Assembly (NCBI RefSeq): GCF_022682495.2 | Contig: NC_071395.1 | Span: 55,815,242 to 55,879,241 of the forward strand | Direction of reading: 5' to 3' | Source of the DNA: Desmodus rotundus | Lineage: Eukaryota > Chordata > Mammalia > Chiroptera > Phyllostomidae | Length of the DNA stretch: 64,000 nt | In this document: positions 10,256 through 22,993 of the stretch, piece after piece | Layout: every line of letters begins with the position of its first letter | How positions within the stretch are numbered: position 1 is the first letter of the stretch | The notes under the pieces: model-generated | Told to the model about the DNA's origin: nothing | Database searches by the model: none | Seen by the model: the letters and a program-made list of their open reading frames with translations, nothing else | Position numbers and translations under genes: made by a program

Positions 10256-13200
10256 CTTTTCAAATTAATTTATTTTAGGTAGAGGAGACTTGGGGGTATA
10301 GTGGTATGAATCAGAATTTGCAAATTCAGTGTGCAGGATATATAACTTTTCTTAATTTTTCTAACGCTGTGTTTAATTTTTATCAGGTCTCATGTCGTGA
10401 GACTGGTAGAAGTTTAAGGTCAGTTAATTCAGAACAGCCTCTCTTGCCCTGAGGCCCTGGGTAGGTCCACTCAGTTATCTCTGTGCTCCCAGGGCCTCTC
10501 CACAAGGATACCAAGTCTGCCCCAGACATGTCCTACAGGCTCTGCTTCTGTTGCCCAGCAGTAGAGGACTCCCTGCTTTGAGACCCCCAGAACTGTCTCT
10601 CTGTGTCCCTCCTCAGCCTCTTCTAACCCTGTGTAGGGCCTCTCTTCCTAGTCTGGGTGATGAGGGTATGGCAGAGGGTAACGTCCTCTGCTTCTCTAAC
10701 ACTGCTCTCAGCTCCTCTGTGAGCTGGTCTAGGAACTAGGAAGTCTTCAAGACATTCTGTTTTCTGTCCTGCCTCCTACCTTTACTGCTACTAAAATTCA
10801 TGTAGGTCATAGTTTTGATCTCTCATTAGCAAGACTGAGTATAACCTCTTGGAAGGCAGAGTGGGCTGTCTCCTGTACTTAGAACAGTGTCTGGTAATAA
10901 CAAGCTCCTAATGACCATCTGCTACATTTTTTTTTTCAAGAAGTAAGGAAGAAAATTAGTGTGGAAAGAAAGGAAGAAAGGAGGGAGGGGGAGGAAAACA
11001 GAACTAGTTAACGAATGAAAGTGGTGTGTATTTCACCCCTCAATGCCAAATGGAAGGTGAGAGCTAGCTTTCAATCTTCCCACCTGCAGCCCCAGGAAAC
11101 CCCAGAGGCCCTGTGCACGTGCCTTCCAGGTGGGCTTTTCCTCCTAATAGGATGACTCTCAGGTGGGCTGTTCACCTTCCTGGCACTTGGACAGCGCTCT
11201 CCTCTAGTTTCCGGTGCAATACAGACTTTCACCCATGCTGGGTTCTTAGGCCGTTTCAGTTGGCATTCTAAAACGAGAGATAAGTGAACATGTGATTCCC
11301 ACCTTGAGTCAGAGTCTGTGTAACTTAGCAAACTTCCACTCCGGAGCAGCCCTGGAAAGGGAAGCTGCTTCTCGTCCAGTCTCGCCAGTGGACTCTTGCA
11401 AAAGGCTGTGGCCCTTGAGCTCTAACTCCAGGTTGTGTTATTAGAGCCAGAAACAACTGGTGGGCAAAAGACTGCCCAACAGTGTTTCCACTCAGGGGCA
11501 CTTAAGCTGCCTTTCTTTTCCTTGCCAGAAAGTGAGTGCCCTCAAGGCCAAAGAGAAGGGAACTGGAGCAATAAATAGAAAGCAGTTGCCGAGAGGGAGA
11601 GGGCTTGCTCTAGCTGTGCCCAGGACAACCTGTCCGACACACCTGCCAAGTTGTCTGGGCCCCAGTGGAGGAGTAAGGGCCCAGCGGAGGAGTAAGGGCC
11701 CGGGGGAAGCACAGTATGTGCCTGCAGAGCCCTTCCAGGCCAGCGCTGAGGCCCCACTTCTGTAAGATGAAGGGTTTTACAAAAGTGTAAGAAGGAGCAT
11801 TTGGAACCTTCTCTCATTCTTTTCCTGTTTCCACCTTGCTTAGCATGAGGCAAGCTCTCTAACCTCTGATGGAAACAGCCTAAACAGTGGTCTCCAGTGC
11901 CCTGCCCCAACCCCTCCGCCATGGAACGTTTGCCAATGGCTGATTATCATGGTTGTGGGGGGATTATTGCTACTGGAATCTAGGATGCTGTCCAACCTTC
12001 CCAGTGCACAGGACACCCCCATGGCAAGGAATGATCCAGCCAAGGCTGAGGGCCCTGTTCACCAGCAGTTTGCATCCATTTCTGCTGCTGAAGTTTTTTG
12101 AGGCTTTGTCCCAAAATAAAAATTATATTGATTTAATGGAATAGTAGTTTTTCCCCACCATCTTTAAATTATTTCAGTTTATGTCTTTTATTTTTATAAC
12201 CGATTGATTTTACTTGTTTCTGAGAATAAATTTATATGGTTTGACTTAATTTCCCAGAAATGCCTGTAAAAATTCTTTGTTCTTGCTTTAAAAGTCACTT
12301 TGAATTATGAGCACAGGTTTTAGTAAATGGTCACTATTTTTTCATGAAGGACATCCAGATGGCTTGGAAATTACTCAAACTGGGATTCCAAAAATAAAAG
12401 TAGACACATGTTTGACGGCTGGTGAACTATCTCTTCCAAGGCAGTTTGAGGATCTCTGATTCCGTCCACGTTCATGTGGTTTGCCACTAGGAATCGCATT
12501 TGCTTGTCACTGGAAGGAATGAATGCTGGCTTGAGCAGACAGAATTTTATTTTTTCACTCTTAAAATAGGTCTGGAGACAGGCAGGCGGGGACTAATGTG
12601 GATGGTGGCCTCACACTGTCCTCCCAGTCGGACTGAAGCTCTGCACTTGGAGTTGCTTTCTTCTGGGCACTGGCAGTCTGTGTTCTGGGTCCCCAGAGGT
12701 CATGTTGCAGCTGGCACTCTAGCATCACCTGTGCCTTCCAGGCCTGAGCAGAGGAAACAAGGGGGACCAAAGTGTGACTCTGCCGTTTAAGAAGCCATCT
12801 CAGGAGTCTCTTGTAATACTTTGCCGACATCTCATGGCCAGAACTTAATCTCTGGGAGGGAGGCTGGCAAGTGTAGTCTTTGGCCGGGTATGTTGCCATC
12901 TCAAGCAAGATGAGAATTATTCTATGAATGAGGAAAGGGAAGTGAAAAGGTAAAATATGCAGTTAACAGTCTCAGCCACAAGTATTTCAATTTTCAAACC
13001 TTTAAAGCTAAGCAACTTTTTTTATTTGTCTTTTTTGGGAACCCACTTCTTTTCACTGATTTCCTCTGACACTACTTTTCCTGTTGCTCCTCCCCAGGTT
13101 CTGGAAGATACCCATAGACTCCTAAGAATTACATGGGTTTGAAACTTCATACCCAAGATAATTTCAAGGAGTATGTACATCTTTAAAAATTCTGATTCTT

Positions 13201-13284
13201 TGATTTTGTTGATTTCTAAGACAGGTAATTTCTAAAACTCAGAAAGAGTTCTACATTTTAGCACTGACATGAGAAGTTGTAGGA
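10256..13284. other. Unannotated DNA
   Basis: No exon recognised. A weak L2-like piece lies at about 10795-10925 (GGCAGAGTGGGCTGTCTCCT, then CTTAGAACAGTGTCTGG). An about 19-bp unit containing GGAGGAGTAAGGGCCC is duplicated in tandem at 11663-11702. Open frames at 11460-11922 and 12500-12908 overlap on opposite strands with no known motif. Confidence 0.35.
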
Positions 13285-13460
13285 AGAACATGGGTGTTGA
13301 GAGTACACATCCTTATACTCAAATATTGTTCCTGCCACTTAATAGCAAATTAATTTTCCTGAAAGTTTCTTTATTTATAAAATTAATTACAATAATCTAC
13401 TTTATTGATTTTAGAGTCAGATGAAATCATGCATTATTGGTACTCTATAAATGTTACTTT
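13285..13460 (+). repeat. MIR-like SINE fragment
   Basis: Order of motifs as in MIR: CCTGCCACTTAATAGC, then TTTCCTGAAAGTTTCTTTAT, then ACTCTATAAATGTTAC. Diverged, with approximate edges. Confidence 0.5.
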
Positions 13461-14795
13461 CCTTTAAGAGGGTAGAAGTCATTTACATCATGAGTAAGCT
13501 TTAATATCCTTCTTGGAAAGTAAAGAACCAAAGGGAGATGAGTGTGTGGAAGGCGTCAGAACCATTAAAATGACTGGGTCTGGGAATTCCTGTTGAAGAG
13601 TCAAGGAGTCAGCCATTATAAGACATAGGTTAGTGTCTTTACCTTGATTTTACATATAATTTCATTCATGTGTGCGCACACACACAAACACACACTATGT
13701 GAATATGAAACATGAAGCAACAACAGAAACATGACAGCAAAGAAAATTCAAATTTTCTAAAACTGTACCCTACTTGTGATTCTAAAACTTTTTGGCTTCA
13801 GAAAGTGGCATGCTTCTGATTTAAGTTTAATCTTGGCTGTTACACGAAAACAGCAGGTCTGGCCAAAGGCTAAATTCTGAATCTTTCAACTTTGACTTTG
13901 GCAAGGCCTCTCCTTTCAGCACCTTCCTGAACTCCAGAACAGGGTAGAGGAAAACAAAGGGGAGGTAGTGACTCAGAAAGGGGGGTTGTGCCTGAGCATC
14001 AGTACCAGCTTCAGGGATGGGAGGAAACAGTTCAGCACACACCACCCTGGGGTGCAGAGTTCCCACCTGGAGAAACACCACCTTAGGAGAAAGCTCCAAA
14101 ATGTGATCATTAGCATTGTGAGACAATAGCTGATCAAAATTTCTCACCATTCCAGCTCAGAGTGAGTTGCAAACATAGTAAAGGTATTTCATGAACACAT
14201 CTGTCAAGCAAATCACAAGATTCACTCTCTACACAAGCTTTTGCTCTCTCTTCATGTATCCCTTCTGTCATTTATCAACTATTCTTTATTCAACCCATTT
14301 CCTAGGTATTGTTTTCATTCTACCTGCAATCTCCAACCTTGCCAGCTATGAGGACTTAATACTCTAAAAGGTTTAGACAGCCAAGGCCCTGCAGCAGCCT
14401 GAGAATCCAGAGGCAGTTTTGCTCCCTCATTCCACATATTCAGTGTCTGGTTTGAATTACTTTATGTGGTTGGGTGTCTGCCTTGGTTTCCTGATCCAGC
14501 TCCTCTTAAGTCTGGTCTTGAACTTCATTTGTTGTGCTGGAGCCTTGATGCCGCTGACCAAGTTGAGCTCCCTTTCATGGGGGACAACCTCATTCTTCCC
14601 AGCCCAGCCTTTCTAGCTGAGGCTTTTCCCAAATGTTTCCTCTCATTGGAGGCTTGTGAATTTCTATTGTCTGAACCATTCATTGCAGCAAATTCTCTTC
14701 CCTATCACTGTGATAGAAATGGTTGCTCACCCCTTTAGGGGCCAATTATATGGAGAAGTTAGACATTTAACATCAGCCAAACCAGGCTGTGTGGC
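13461..14795. other. Unannotated DNA with short AC repeat
   Basis: No gene recognised. A short GC/CA dinucleotide tract (GTGTGCGCACACACACAAAC) lies at about 13671-13694. The open frames at 14419-14877 overlap in different frames and resemble no known protein. Confidence 0.35.
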
Positions 14796-15588
14796 CAAAG
14801 CCAACATGTCCCATGACATTGAAAAGAAAAATAGTCAATTGAAACAATCCAAAACTGGCACAGATGTAGATAAGTAACAGATAAGGACAGTAAAACAGTT
14901 ACTACCATTGAATCCTATATGTTAAAAATGTTAAAAACTAACATGGAATTATTTTTAAAATCTAAACAAAACATTTAGAGGTAAAAACTAAAATAAATGA
15001 GATGGCAAATACGTGGAGTGATTACTGGCAGATTAGACATTTCAGAAAAAAAGATCATAAAATTTGAAGACAAAGCAATAAAAACTATCAAAATTAGACA
15101 CACAAGGAAAAAATTCAAGTGAAAAGAGCATGAGTAAACTATAAAATATTATTAAATAACCTGTATATGTAATTAAGTGTCTGAAGGAAAGGAGAGAAAT
15201 AGAAAAACTTATTTAAGTGTTTTCCAAATTCAATGAAAATTGTAAACCCATAGCTCCAAATTTCTAAAACAAACCCTAAGCAAAAGAAATTAAGAAAACT
15301 ACAGCAAGTCATGTTTTAAGCAAATTGCTCAAAACCAGTGATAAAGAGAAAGTTTAAAAACAGACACAAAAAAACTATATATAGAGGGACAAAGATAAAG
15401 ATGAAAGATTTCTTGCCAGAAATAATTCAAGCAAGTTAGTAAAGCAATGTCTTGAAAACACTGAAAGAAAATGTTGTCAAATTGTAATTATCTACCCAGA
15501 AAAAAATCTTTAAAAAATGAGAGCAAAGTAAAAACTTTTTCAGATGTAAATGAGATTAAAGATGTTATCATTACCTGATCCATACATC
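14796..15588 (+). mobile_element. Old L1 (L1M-age) 5' part and ORF1 relic
   Basis: Diverged L1 5' and ORF1 text, for example CAGATAAGGACAGTAAAACA, GCAGATTAGACATTTCAGAA, and near the end CACTGAAAGAAAATGTTGTC followed by ATCTACCCAGAAAAA (the ancestral ORF1 reads 'LYPAK' there). It is cut at 15588 by the HAL1 insertion and resumes at 17628. No intact frame. Confidence 0.75.
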
Positions 15589-15617
15589 AAGAAATAATAA
15601 AGTCGGAGTCGAGACCC

Positions 15618-15628
15618 AAGATGGCGGC
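15618..15628 (+). promoter_or_regulatory. YY1-like site at HAL1 5' end
   Basis: AAGATGGCGGC lies about 14 bases from the 5' end of the insertion, the position and sequence of the YY1 site that sets the start of L1 transcription in primates. Function here is inferred from motif and position. Confidence 0.6.
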
Positions 15629-16353
15629 ATAGGTAGACACATTGCACCTCCTCGCACAAACAGAACTGACAGAAAATTGAATGACAACGAAGTCCGACAC
15701 CAAGGAGATAAAAAATAAACATTCATCCAGACCAGTAGGAGGGGCAGAGACGGGCACCGGGGCGGAGAGGACTCCCATGGCCATGGCTGGACGGAGACTG
15801 GTGGAGTGTGGGACGAACGGGGCAGGCAGTCTGACCACTAGCAGACCTGGCGGCCCCACATTCGCACACAGATAAACCGAGAGGGCCAGACTCAGAGTGG
15901 CAGAGAATGGGGCAGGCAGAGCGGCGGGTAGCAGACCCCACGGCTCCACATTCGCGCATAGATAAACCAGATGAATGGCGGTGAGCGAAGCCGGCCACAT
16001 AACCCAGGGCTCCAGCGCGACGAAATAAAACCTCAAACCTCTGAATGAAAATACCTGTGGGGGTTGGGGCGGCAGAAGGAGAGACTCCCATCCTCACAGG
16101 AGAGGTCATTGGAGAGACCCACAGGGGCCTAGAGTGTGCACAAGCCCACCCACTCAGGAACCAGCACCAGAGGGGCCCAATTTGATTGTGGGTAGCACAG
16201 CGAGTAACTGAAACCCAGTGGAGAGTGGAGCAAGCGCCATTACTCCCTCTCGGCCCCTCCCCCACATACAGCGTCACAGTACAGCGACCAGCGTTACCCC
16301 ACCCCGGGGAACACCTAAAGCTCCGCCCCTTTACATAACAGACGCGCCAAGAC

Positions 16354-16373
16354 AAAAAAAAAAAAAAAAAAAA
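16354..16373 (+). repeat. Internal A-tract between HAL1 5'UTR and ORF1
   Basis: Twenty A residues eight bases upstream of the ORF1 ATG. An A-tract is present at the same place in every complete copy (24, 21, 16, 12 and 10 bases in the others), so it belongs to the element and is not a random microsatellite. Confidence 0.95.
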
Positions 16374-16380
16374 GGTCCAA

Positions 16381-17212
16381 ATGACAGAACACTTCAAAGC
16401 TCCAGAAAAAATACAACTAAGTGAGGAAGAGATAGCCAACCTATCGGATGCACAGTTCAAAACACTGGTTATTAAGACGCTCACAGAATTGGTTGAATTT
16501 GGTCAAAAAACAGATGAAAAAATGAAGCCTATGCTAAGAGAAACAAAGGAAAATGTGCAGGGAACCAATAGTGATGAGAAGGAAACTGGGACTCAAATCA
16601 ATGGTGTGGACCAGAAGGAAGAAAGAAACATCCAACCAGAAAAGAATGAAGAAACAAGAATTTGGAAAAATGAGGAGAGGCTTAGGAACCTCCAGGACAC
16701 CTTGAAATGTTCCAACATCCAAATTACAGGGGTGCCAGAAGGAGAAGAGGAAGAACAAAAAAATTGAAAACTTATTTGAACAAATAATGAAGGAGAACTT
16801 CCCCAGTCTGGCAAAGGAAATAGACTTCCAGGAAGTCCAGGAAGCTCAGAGAGTCCCAAAGAAGAGGGACCCAAGGAGGAACACACCAAGGCACATCATA
16901 AGTACATTAGCCAAGATGAAACAGAAGGAGAGAATCTTAGAAGCAGCAAGAGAAAAGAACACAGTTACCTACAAAGGAGTTTGCATAAGACTGTCAGCTG
17001 ATTTCTCAAAAGAGACCTTACAGGCAAGAAGGGGCTGGCAAGAAGTATTCCAAATCATGAAAGGCAAGGACCTACATCCAAGATTTCTCTATCCAGCAAA
17101 GCTTTCATTTAGAATGAAAGGGCAGATAAAGTGCTTCTCAGATAAGGTCAAGTTAAAGAAGTTCATCATCACCAAGCCCTTATTATATGAAATGTTAAAG
17201 GGACTTACCTAA
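16381..17212 (+). pseudogene. HAL1 ORF1, one-base frameshift
   Basis: L1 ORF1p-like RNA-binding protein, about 276 residues if read through. It has an acidic, charged N-terminal part likely to form a coiled coil, an RRM (about 105-185, with NIQITGVPEGEEEEQ and TPRHIISTLAKMK), and a C-terminal domain (about 187-276, with YKGVCIRLSADFS, LQARRGWQEVF, LYPAKLSFRM). The frame is broken at 16758-16764, where a run of seven A replaces the six seen in sister copies, so the first frame ends at 16767 and the second frame runs from there. The family protein forms trimers and coats L1 RNA. No ORF2 follows. Confidence 0.9.
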
Positions 17213-17627
17213 GAAAAAGAAGATAAAAAAATATGAACAGTAAAAATGACAGCAAACTCACAGTTATTAACAACCACACCTAAAACAAAAACAAAAGCAA
17301 ACTAAGCCAACAACGAGAACAGGAACAGAACCACAGAAGTGGAGATCACGTGGAGGGTTATCAACAGGGGATTGGGAGGGGGAGGGGGGGGAAAGGTACA
17401 GAGAATAAGTAGCATAAATGATAGGTGGAAAATAGACAGGGGGAGGGTAAGAGTAGTATAGGAAATGCAGAAGCCAAAGAACTTATAAGTATGACCCATG
17501 GACATGAACTATAGGGGGGGAATATGGGAGGGAGGGGGTGGGCAGGATGGAGTGGAGTGGGGGGGGAAATGAGACAACTGTAATAGCATAATCAATAAAT
17601 ATATTTAAAAAAAGAAATAATAAAGTC

Positions 17628-19625
17628 AAGCAGAAAAAAAATTATACCAGGTAAAAACTGGAGACTAGATAAAGGAATAAAGTAGAATGGAAATATGAAT
17701 TACACAGGTAAATATATATAATTTTTATTAACACTTAAACATTGTTAAAATGTAATGGACTTTAACAAAAACAAAAACATTGTATTATGAAGTGTACAAC
17801 ATATGTATAAGTGTTGTAAAATGTATGATAAAAATAGCATAAAGGGCAGGAGTGGGAAACTGGGAATATGCTGTCTATGCTTTATGCTTTTTTTTTTTTT
17901 TTACTATAAAGCAGTGGTATAATACTGCTTGAAAGGAGCCTGTAACAAGATTTAAAAATTTACTATAAAACCTGAAGCAAAGCTAAAATGACAAAATAAA
18001 CAAATATAGCTCATAAACCAATAATGGAGTTAAATTAACAACTAAAAATGCTCAAATTACCCCATAAAAGGCTAAAAAAGAGTGAAAGGGGAGCAAAAAA
18101 TAGATGGTGCATCTAAAAACTGAATAGGAAGACAATAGATGTGAGCCTAACCATATCAATACTCACATTCAGTGTAAATAGTCCAAGCACTCCAATTAAA
18201 GTGCAGAGGTTGTCAGACTGGACAAAATGTATGCTAACAAGAATACGTTTTTAATACAAAGACATAAAAAAGCTAAAAATAAAAAGATGGAAAAGATATA
18301 CCATGCTATCAACAAAAAAAGAGAAAGCTGAAGTGGCTATAGTAAAATCAGATGAAGTAGGTTTCAAAGGAAAAATATTATCAGGGATAAATATGATGAT
18401 TTTATCATAATGAAGGGTTCATTTCGTTAAGAGGATATAACATTTCCTAAAATCCTAAGCATTTATTCACCTAGTGGCAGCACTTCTAAATACATGAAGC
18501 CAAATCTGATAGAATTGCAAGGAGAAATAGACAAATCCATGGTTATAGTTGGATATTTCTATGTTATCACTTAATAATTGATAGAACATTTATATAGAAA
18601 ATCAGTAAGGATATAAAAGACTTTAACAGCACTATGTATCAACTTAACCTACTGGAGATTTATAGGACAGTCTGGCAACAGAAAGATACACATTAGTTCC
18701 AAATGCACATAGAACATTTACAAGATAAAAATATACTCAGAGCCACACAGCAAGACTAAATAAGTTTGAAAGAATTGAAGTATTACAAAGTGTGTTTCCT
18801 CAATTCAAATAAATTAAATAAAAAAATAATAATAATAGTAACTGAAAGACCTTTTTAACAATTACAAAATATTTGGAAAGTAAATAGCATACCTCTAAAT
18901 AACTCAAGGATTGAAAAGAAATCAAAAGGAAAATTAGAAAGTATTTTAACAGAATTAAATAAGAATGCAGAAAATCAAAATACATAGGATGTCACTAGAA
19001 TAGAATTTAGGGTGGAATTTAGAATTTAGAATCTAAATTTAGAATTTGTAGTACTGAACAAACTATATTATAAAAGAAGTTCTCAAGTCAATGATCTCTG
19101 CTCAGAATTTAAGAAACTAAAAAGAAAGAGCAAATAAAACCCAAAGAGGACAGGAAAAAAGTAGGAATAAAAATCAGAGCAGAAATGAATAATAAAGAAA
19201 CAGAACAACATTATATAAAATCATTAAAATTAAAAGTCAGTTTATTTGAGAAAAGTTATAAAATTTATAAACCTTTAGAGATACTAGATAAAACCCCACA
19301 AATTGACACTATAAAAATGAGAGGAGTAATATCACTAGAGAGTCTAAAGATATTAAAAGATAATACAGAAATATAAGCATCCTATGTCAATGCCTTCATT
19401 AATTTAGATCAATTGGATAAATCCCTTGAAAGACACAACCACCAAAGTTTGCTCAAGAAGAAATAGAAGTAAGCTTTTGGAATTGTGCCCTAAGAAGCTC
19501 AGTCGACCCACTCTCCAACAAAACAAGTGTAACTGGAGAAATTTATTTAAAATACTTAACCATTTATATCTCTGGAAATAAGGCTATACAGCAAGTAAAG
19601 CAATAATTAGTAAAGAAAATCTGCT
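17628..19625 (+). mobile_element. Old L1, end of ORF1 to ORF2 endonuclease and early RT region
   Basis: Continues the element cut at 15588. Diverged ORF2 text appears in order: CCAACTAATATTG-like inter-ORF text, ACTCACATTCAGTGTAAATA, GAAAAGATATACCATGCTAT, TTCACCTAGTGGCAGCACTT, ATAATTGATAGAACATTTAT, AAATCCCTTGAAAGACACAA. Stops and indels are frequent, and it ends near 19625 before the rest of RT. It includes a pure T run at about 17889-17902. Confidence 0.75.
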
Positions 19626-21734
19626 CACTCTTAGTAAGAGTCTGCGGCACTTGTGCCATGACATGCTCTCTCCTCCCATAGCCTGTACCTCCACACGATG
19701 AAAGTCCCACTCTGTGCAGGTGTGATCAGGAAGATAGGACTCCCTTTACCCGAAGTCAAAGGCTGTGGTGTCTCCCTGGAAGAAAGAGGTTGCCAGCATT
19801 TCTTATTCCTCCTTTCCACGTTATAGAGGTGAGATTCCAGACTTGTGCATTAAGTGGTTAGTAAGATTCCTTTCTCCTAAGGCCCATTTATTCCTCATCT
19901 TCTTGTTCTTTCATGTCAGCAGCTCTCAGAGGGCTTCTACTGAGATTTGCTTTCATTTTCTGCTACCTCTAACTACTTTCTCAATATGAGAATCTGTGGA
20001 TAAGTTATCCATTCTTTTATCGGGTTCCATAGGCACTAAATCTAGAACCAGATTCCCTAGCTGTTTCATGCCACTCGCCCAGCTGTGCTGGCAGGAGGGC
20101 TCGGAGTGAGGACTACGCTGCCCCCACAGTCTTCCCCAGATACTTGTTTTGTGGGAAACAGTTATTTGCCTACCAGGTTACCAGGCACTTATGTAGGCGC
20201 TTTGAATGTCAATCATTTAATCTCTAAAACAACTCTGATACTGTTCAAGAGCATACTGTTGACAATAGGACACAAGCAAGTTCAAGCTCTAGTTTGTTAT
20301 TTCCAAATACAACCTTCCCCTCTCTTAAGTTGTCTTGTATGTAGTCATTTTAGTAAAATGAAAAGTGTTTTTTTTTCAGGCCTGAAAACTAGCTGATCCT
20401 TTTTTATAAATCATGTCCAGATGTTCAACCTTGCTCATGAATATATGTGTATATTTATTTTTCCTTAAATTAACCACACTTTGGCTGAAACCTTCACTTT
20501 GCTCTTCTCTGGCCTCTGTAGAGATGAACTATGGCCTGATATTCATAATGAAACAAAAATAACCCACCAAACAAACCTCCCACAAAAGACAAAATCCTTT
20601 GTATTTGGTGGTATACTTAGAGTCACTTTTAGCATTGAATGTAGTGGGAGAAGCCTTCCTATGTCTTTTGGGGGACTGAGCAAGGAACTCCACTGCCCTG
20701 TACCTGAGATTCACTCATTAAGTGATGCTATTAGGTTGGATTAATTCTATTATAAATTTCATATTTCCTCTAGTATTCACTAATTCCAGACACCTATAGA
20801 TCTCCTACAATATGCACACTGATCACCCACATACAAATAACCCTCCCCACCATGCTCAGCTTTATGAGTGACTAATATTATTAGTCTGTAGCTTGGATTC
20901 TACTTAATGGAATACTTGGAATGAAGATCAATATAGAGATTTAAAGATTTGGATGGTTGAAGATGCTGGAGAGGCTTTCTTTTGGTTCTTTTAATATTAG
21001 TAAGTAATGACAATGCTGATTAATTCACTGGTATGGTTTGTTCCCTAAGGAAATGTCAGTGCTCTGATGCAGTGCTCTGGGCCAGGCACACTTGCTGACC
21101 TCAGGGTTCTTATAATTTAGTTTCTCCTCCTGCTGAGTCACATTGCTCTAATGGCCTGAATCAGTTCTCCTTTTAGGTCCTTTGCCCTTTATTCTAATTT
21201 CCCTGCTGAGACACTCCTTGTCTGCATCTTAAAAACAAAAGATTGGGGATTTTAACTAGAGAACTGGAGAACTACTGAATGAGTGGGCAATTAGTTGCTG
21301 AAGGATGTGCCAAGTGTCACTGGAAATATAATTCTCCCAAGATTTGCAGTAAGGGATTCAGTTACAGAGTGCTTCTCCACAATGGCTATTTGCACTATTG
21401 CACTTGTCAGGTCTGTGAATAGGCACCTGAATTTCATATTTTTGGATCAATATGTAAGAGTCTGCAATTTATTGTATTAAGTATGTCTTCAAATTTAGTT
21501 TCAAGTATTAGTGATTGTGTGATTAAAAATACAGAAAAGTGGCCACTTCCTCTTCACTATTTTGTGAAAATCACATTAGGGATCTCTGTAGATAGATAAA
21601 TGTGCCCTAAATATTATTACACTCTTCTATTTTGGAATCATTGGCCATCTATCCTCTTTTTGGGAAAGAAATTGTCAAAAAGAAGGCTAATGTTCTCCAT
21701 CAAACTAAATAACTTTAGAGACAATAAAAGCTTT
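19626..21734. other. Unannotated DNA with one MIR-like piece
   Basis: At about 20175-20290 the text AGGCACTTATGTAGGCGCTT ... ACAACTCTGATACTG ... GGACACAAGCAAGTTCAAG reads as a reversed MIR. Otherwise I recognise no gene or repeat. The open frames around 20085-20744 have no familiar motif. Confidence 0.4.
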
Positions 21735-21860
21735 AGAGATGGTAGCCATCTCATTTTACAGATAAAGAAACCATGATGCTGGGACATTGAATGTCATTGT
21801 TCAGGGTCACAGAGCTGGTTATTGGATAGAGCCACATCCAGTGTCTCTTCAGTCTAGTGC
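21735..21860 (-). repeat. MIR SINE fragment
   Basis: CATTTTACAGATAAAGAAAC, then GTTCAGGGTCACAGAGCTGG, then CAGTCTAGTGCTCTCC is the reverse-oriented core of MIR. Edges are approximate. Confidence 0.6.
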
Positions 21861-22292
21861 TCTCCTCTCCAACTCACATGGTCTGTCAAAGCAGGGGTGC
21901 CAAAAGGATGGGCTTGGAAAACAGCACCAAGCCAAATAGGATTATTATTGAGCCTCATAATTGAATGGAATTTTCCCTGCTATCTTGGAGACTTGCTTGA
22001 ACTCATGACTTCTTTCTCCATTGTGAAATGGGAATGACTATCCAGTGCCTGTCCCACCACTGCATTTTAGGAACAGATAACTTGTTTTCTGGTCAGACAG
22101 GTTCACATTTGCATATCAATTTTGACTCAAGATGAATAATTCCTCAAGTGTCACTCATATCTGATTTGAATGGTATTTAGATAAGATTTTGGACTTTGAG
22201 TGGATACCAGAATAGGTTGACTTTCAAGGTGGTTGGAATGGGGTGAATGTATTCTGCATATGAGGACATAAATTTGGGGCACCAGAAGGTTG

Positions 22293-22640
22293 AGTTTATG
22301 GGTGAAACTGTGTTCTCCCCAAATTCCTATGTTAAAGTCCTACCATCAGTACCTCATAATGTGACTATTTGGAGATAGGGACTTTAAAGAGGCAGTTAAA
22401 GTAAAATGGGGCCTTATGGGTAAACCCTAATCTAGTAAGAGAAAATTAGGACACAGGCATACACAGAAGGAAGACCAAGCAGGCAGGGGTCTTGCAAAGA
22501 GAAGACAACTGTCCACAAGCCAAGGAAGACATCATCCTTGCTGACATTTTGCTCTTGGACTTCTAGCCTCCCAAGCTGTGAGAAAATACACTTCTGTTTG
22601 TTGAGGCCAATACTATAGCCCTAGAAAACTAACACATCAC
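22293..22640 (+). mobile_element. MaLR (MLT1-type) solo LTR
   Basis: Classic MaLR text in order: GTGTTCTCCCCAAATTCCTA, CAGTACCTCATAATGTGAC, AAATTAGGACACAGGCATAC, CAAGCCAAGGAAGACATC, CTAGCCTCCCAAGCTGTGAG, and ACTAACACATCA at the end. A non-autonomous ERVL-related LTR with no internal sequence beside it. Confidence 0.85.
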
Positions 22641-22649
22641 CTTTGATTA

Positions 22650-22993
22650 TACTGTCATGTGCCCCATAATGACCTTTCAGTCAATGATGGGCTGCATATA
22701 TGACTGTAGTCCCATAGACTGTAATGGAGCTGAAAAATTCCTGTCACCTAATGATGCTATAGTGGACATAGCTTCATGGCACAATGCATTATTCACATGT
22801 TTGAGGTGATGCTGATGCAAACAAACCTGTTGTGCTGCCAGTTGTGTAAAAGTGTAGCACGTACAATTTCTGCAGTAGGCTACCCCATCTAGGTGTGTGT
22901 GGGTGCACTCAATGATGTTCACACAATGACGAAAATAGCCTAACAGTGCATTTCTCAGAATGGGTCCCCTTGTTAAGTGGTGTGTGACTGGAC
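22650..22993. mobile_element. Tigger-related non-autonomous DNA transposon
   Basis: The left end (CATGTGCCCCATAATGACC) and right end (CCCCTTGTTAAGTGGTGTGT) are the two ends of a Tc1/mariner Tigger-class element I recognise. The interior has CAGTAGGCTACCCCATCTAGG-like text and GCATTTCTCAGAATGGGTCC. The minus-strand open frame across it (22677-23006) is incidental. TA flanks are plausible but the exact ends are diverged. Confidence 0.75.

Larger units (their letters stand above)
15605..17611 (+). mobile_element. HAL1, full length, with TSD
   Basis: A 2007-bp insertion flanked by a perfect 16-bp TSD, AAGAAATAATAAAGTC (15589-15604 and 17612-17627). Order: 5'UTR from the YY1-like CCAAGATGGCGG, GC-rich 5'UTR, an A-tract of 20 (16354-16373), one ORF1 (16381-17212), then a 3'UTR with G-rich blocks and AATAAATATATTT plus an A tail. 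After the ORF1 stop the sequence goes straight into 3'UTR, with no ORF2 endonuclease or reverse transcriptase. The host sequence on both sides is a much older L1 near its ORF1/ORF2 border. Confidence 0.95.

Noticed and set aside
12500..12908. Opposing frames of 96 and 115 residues as a possible gene
   Set aside because: No motif, no splice-like structure that I can support, and both strands open equally, as expected by chance in a GC-richer stretch.
15723..16484. 253-residue minus-strand frame as a host gene
   Set aside because: It lies wholly within a HAL1 5'UTR and ORF1 start on the opposite strand and recurs in other HAL1 copies. Kept only as an ORF0-like hypothesis.
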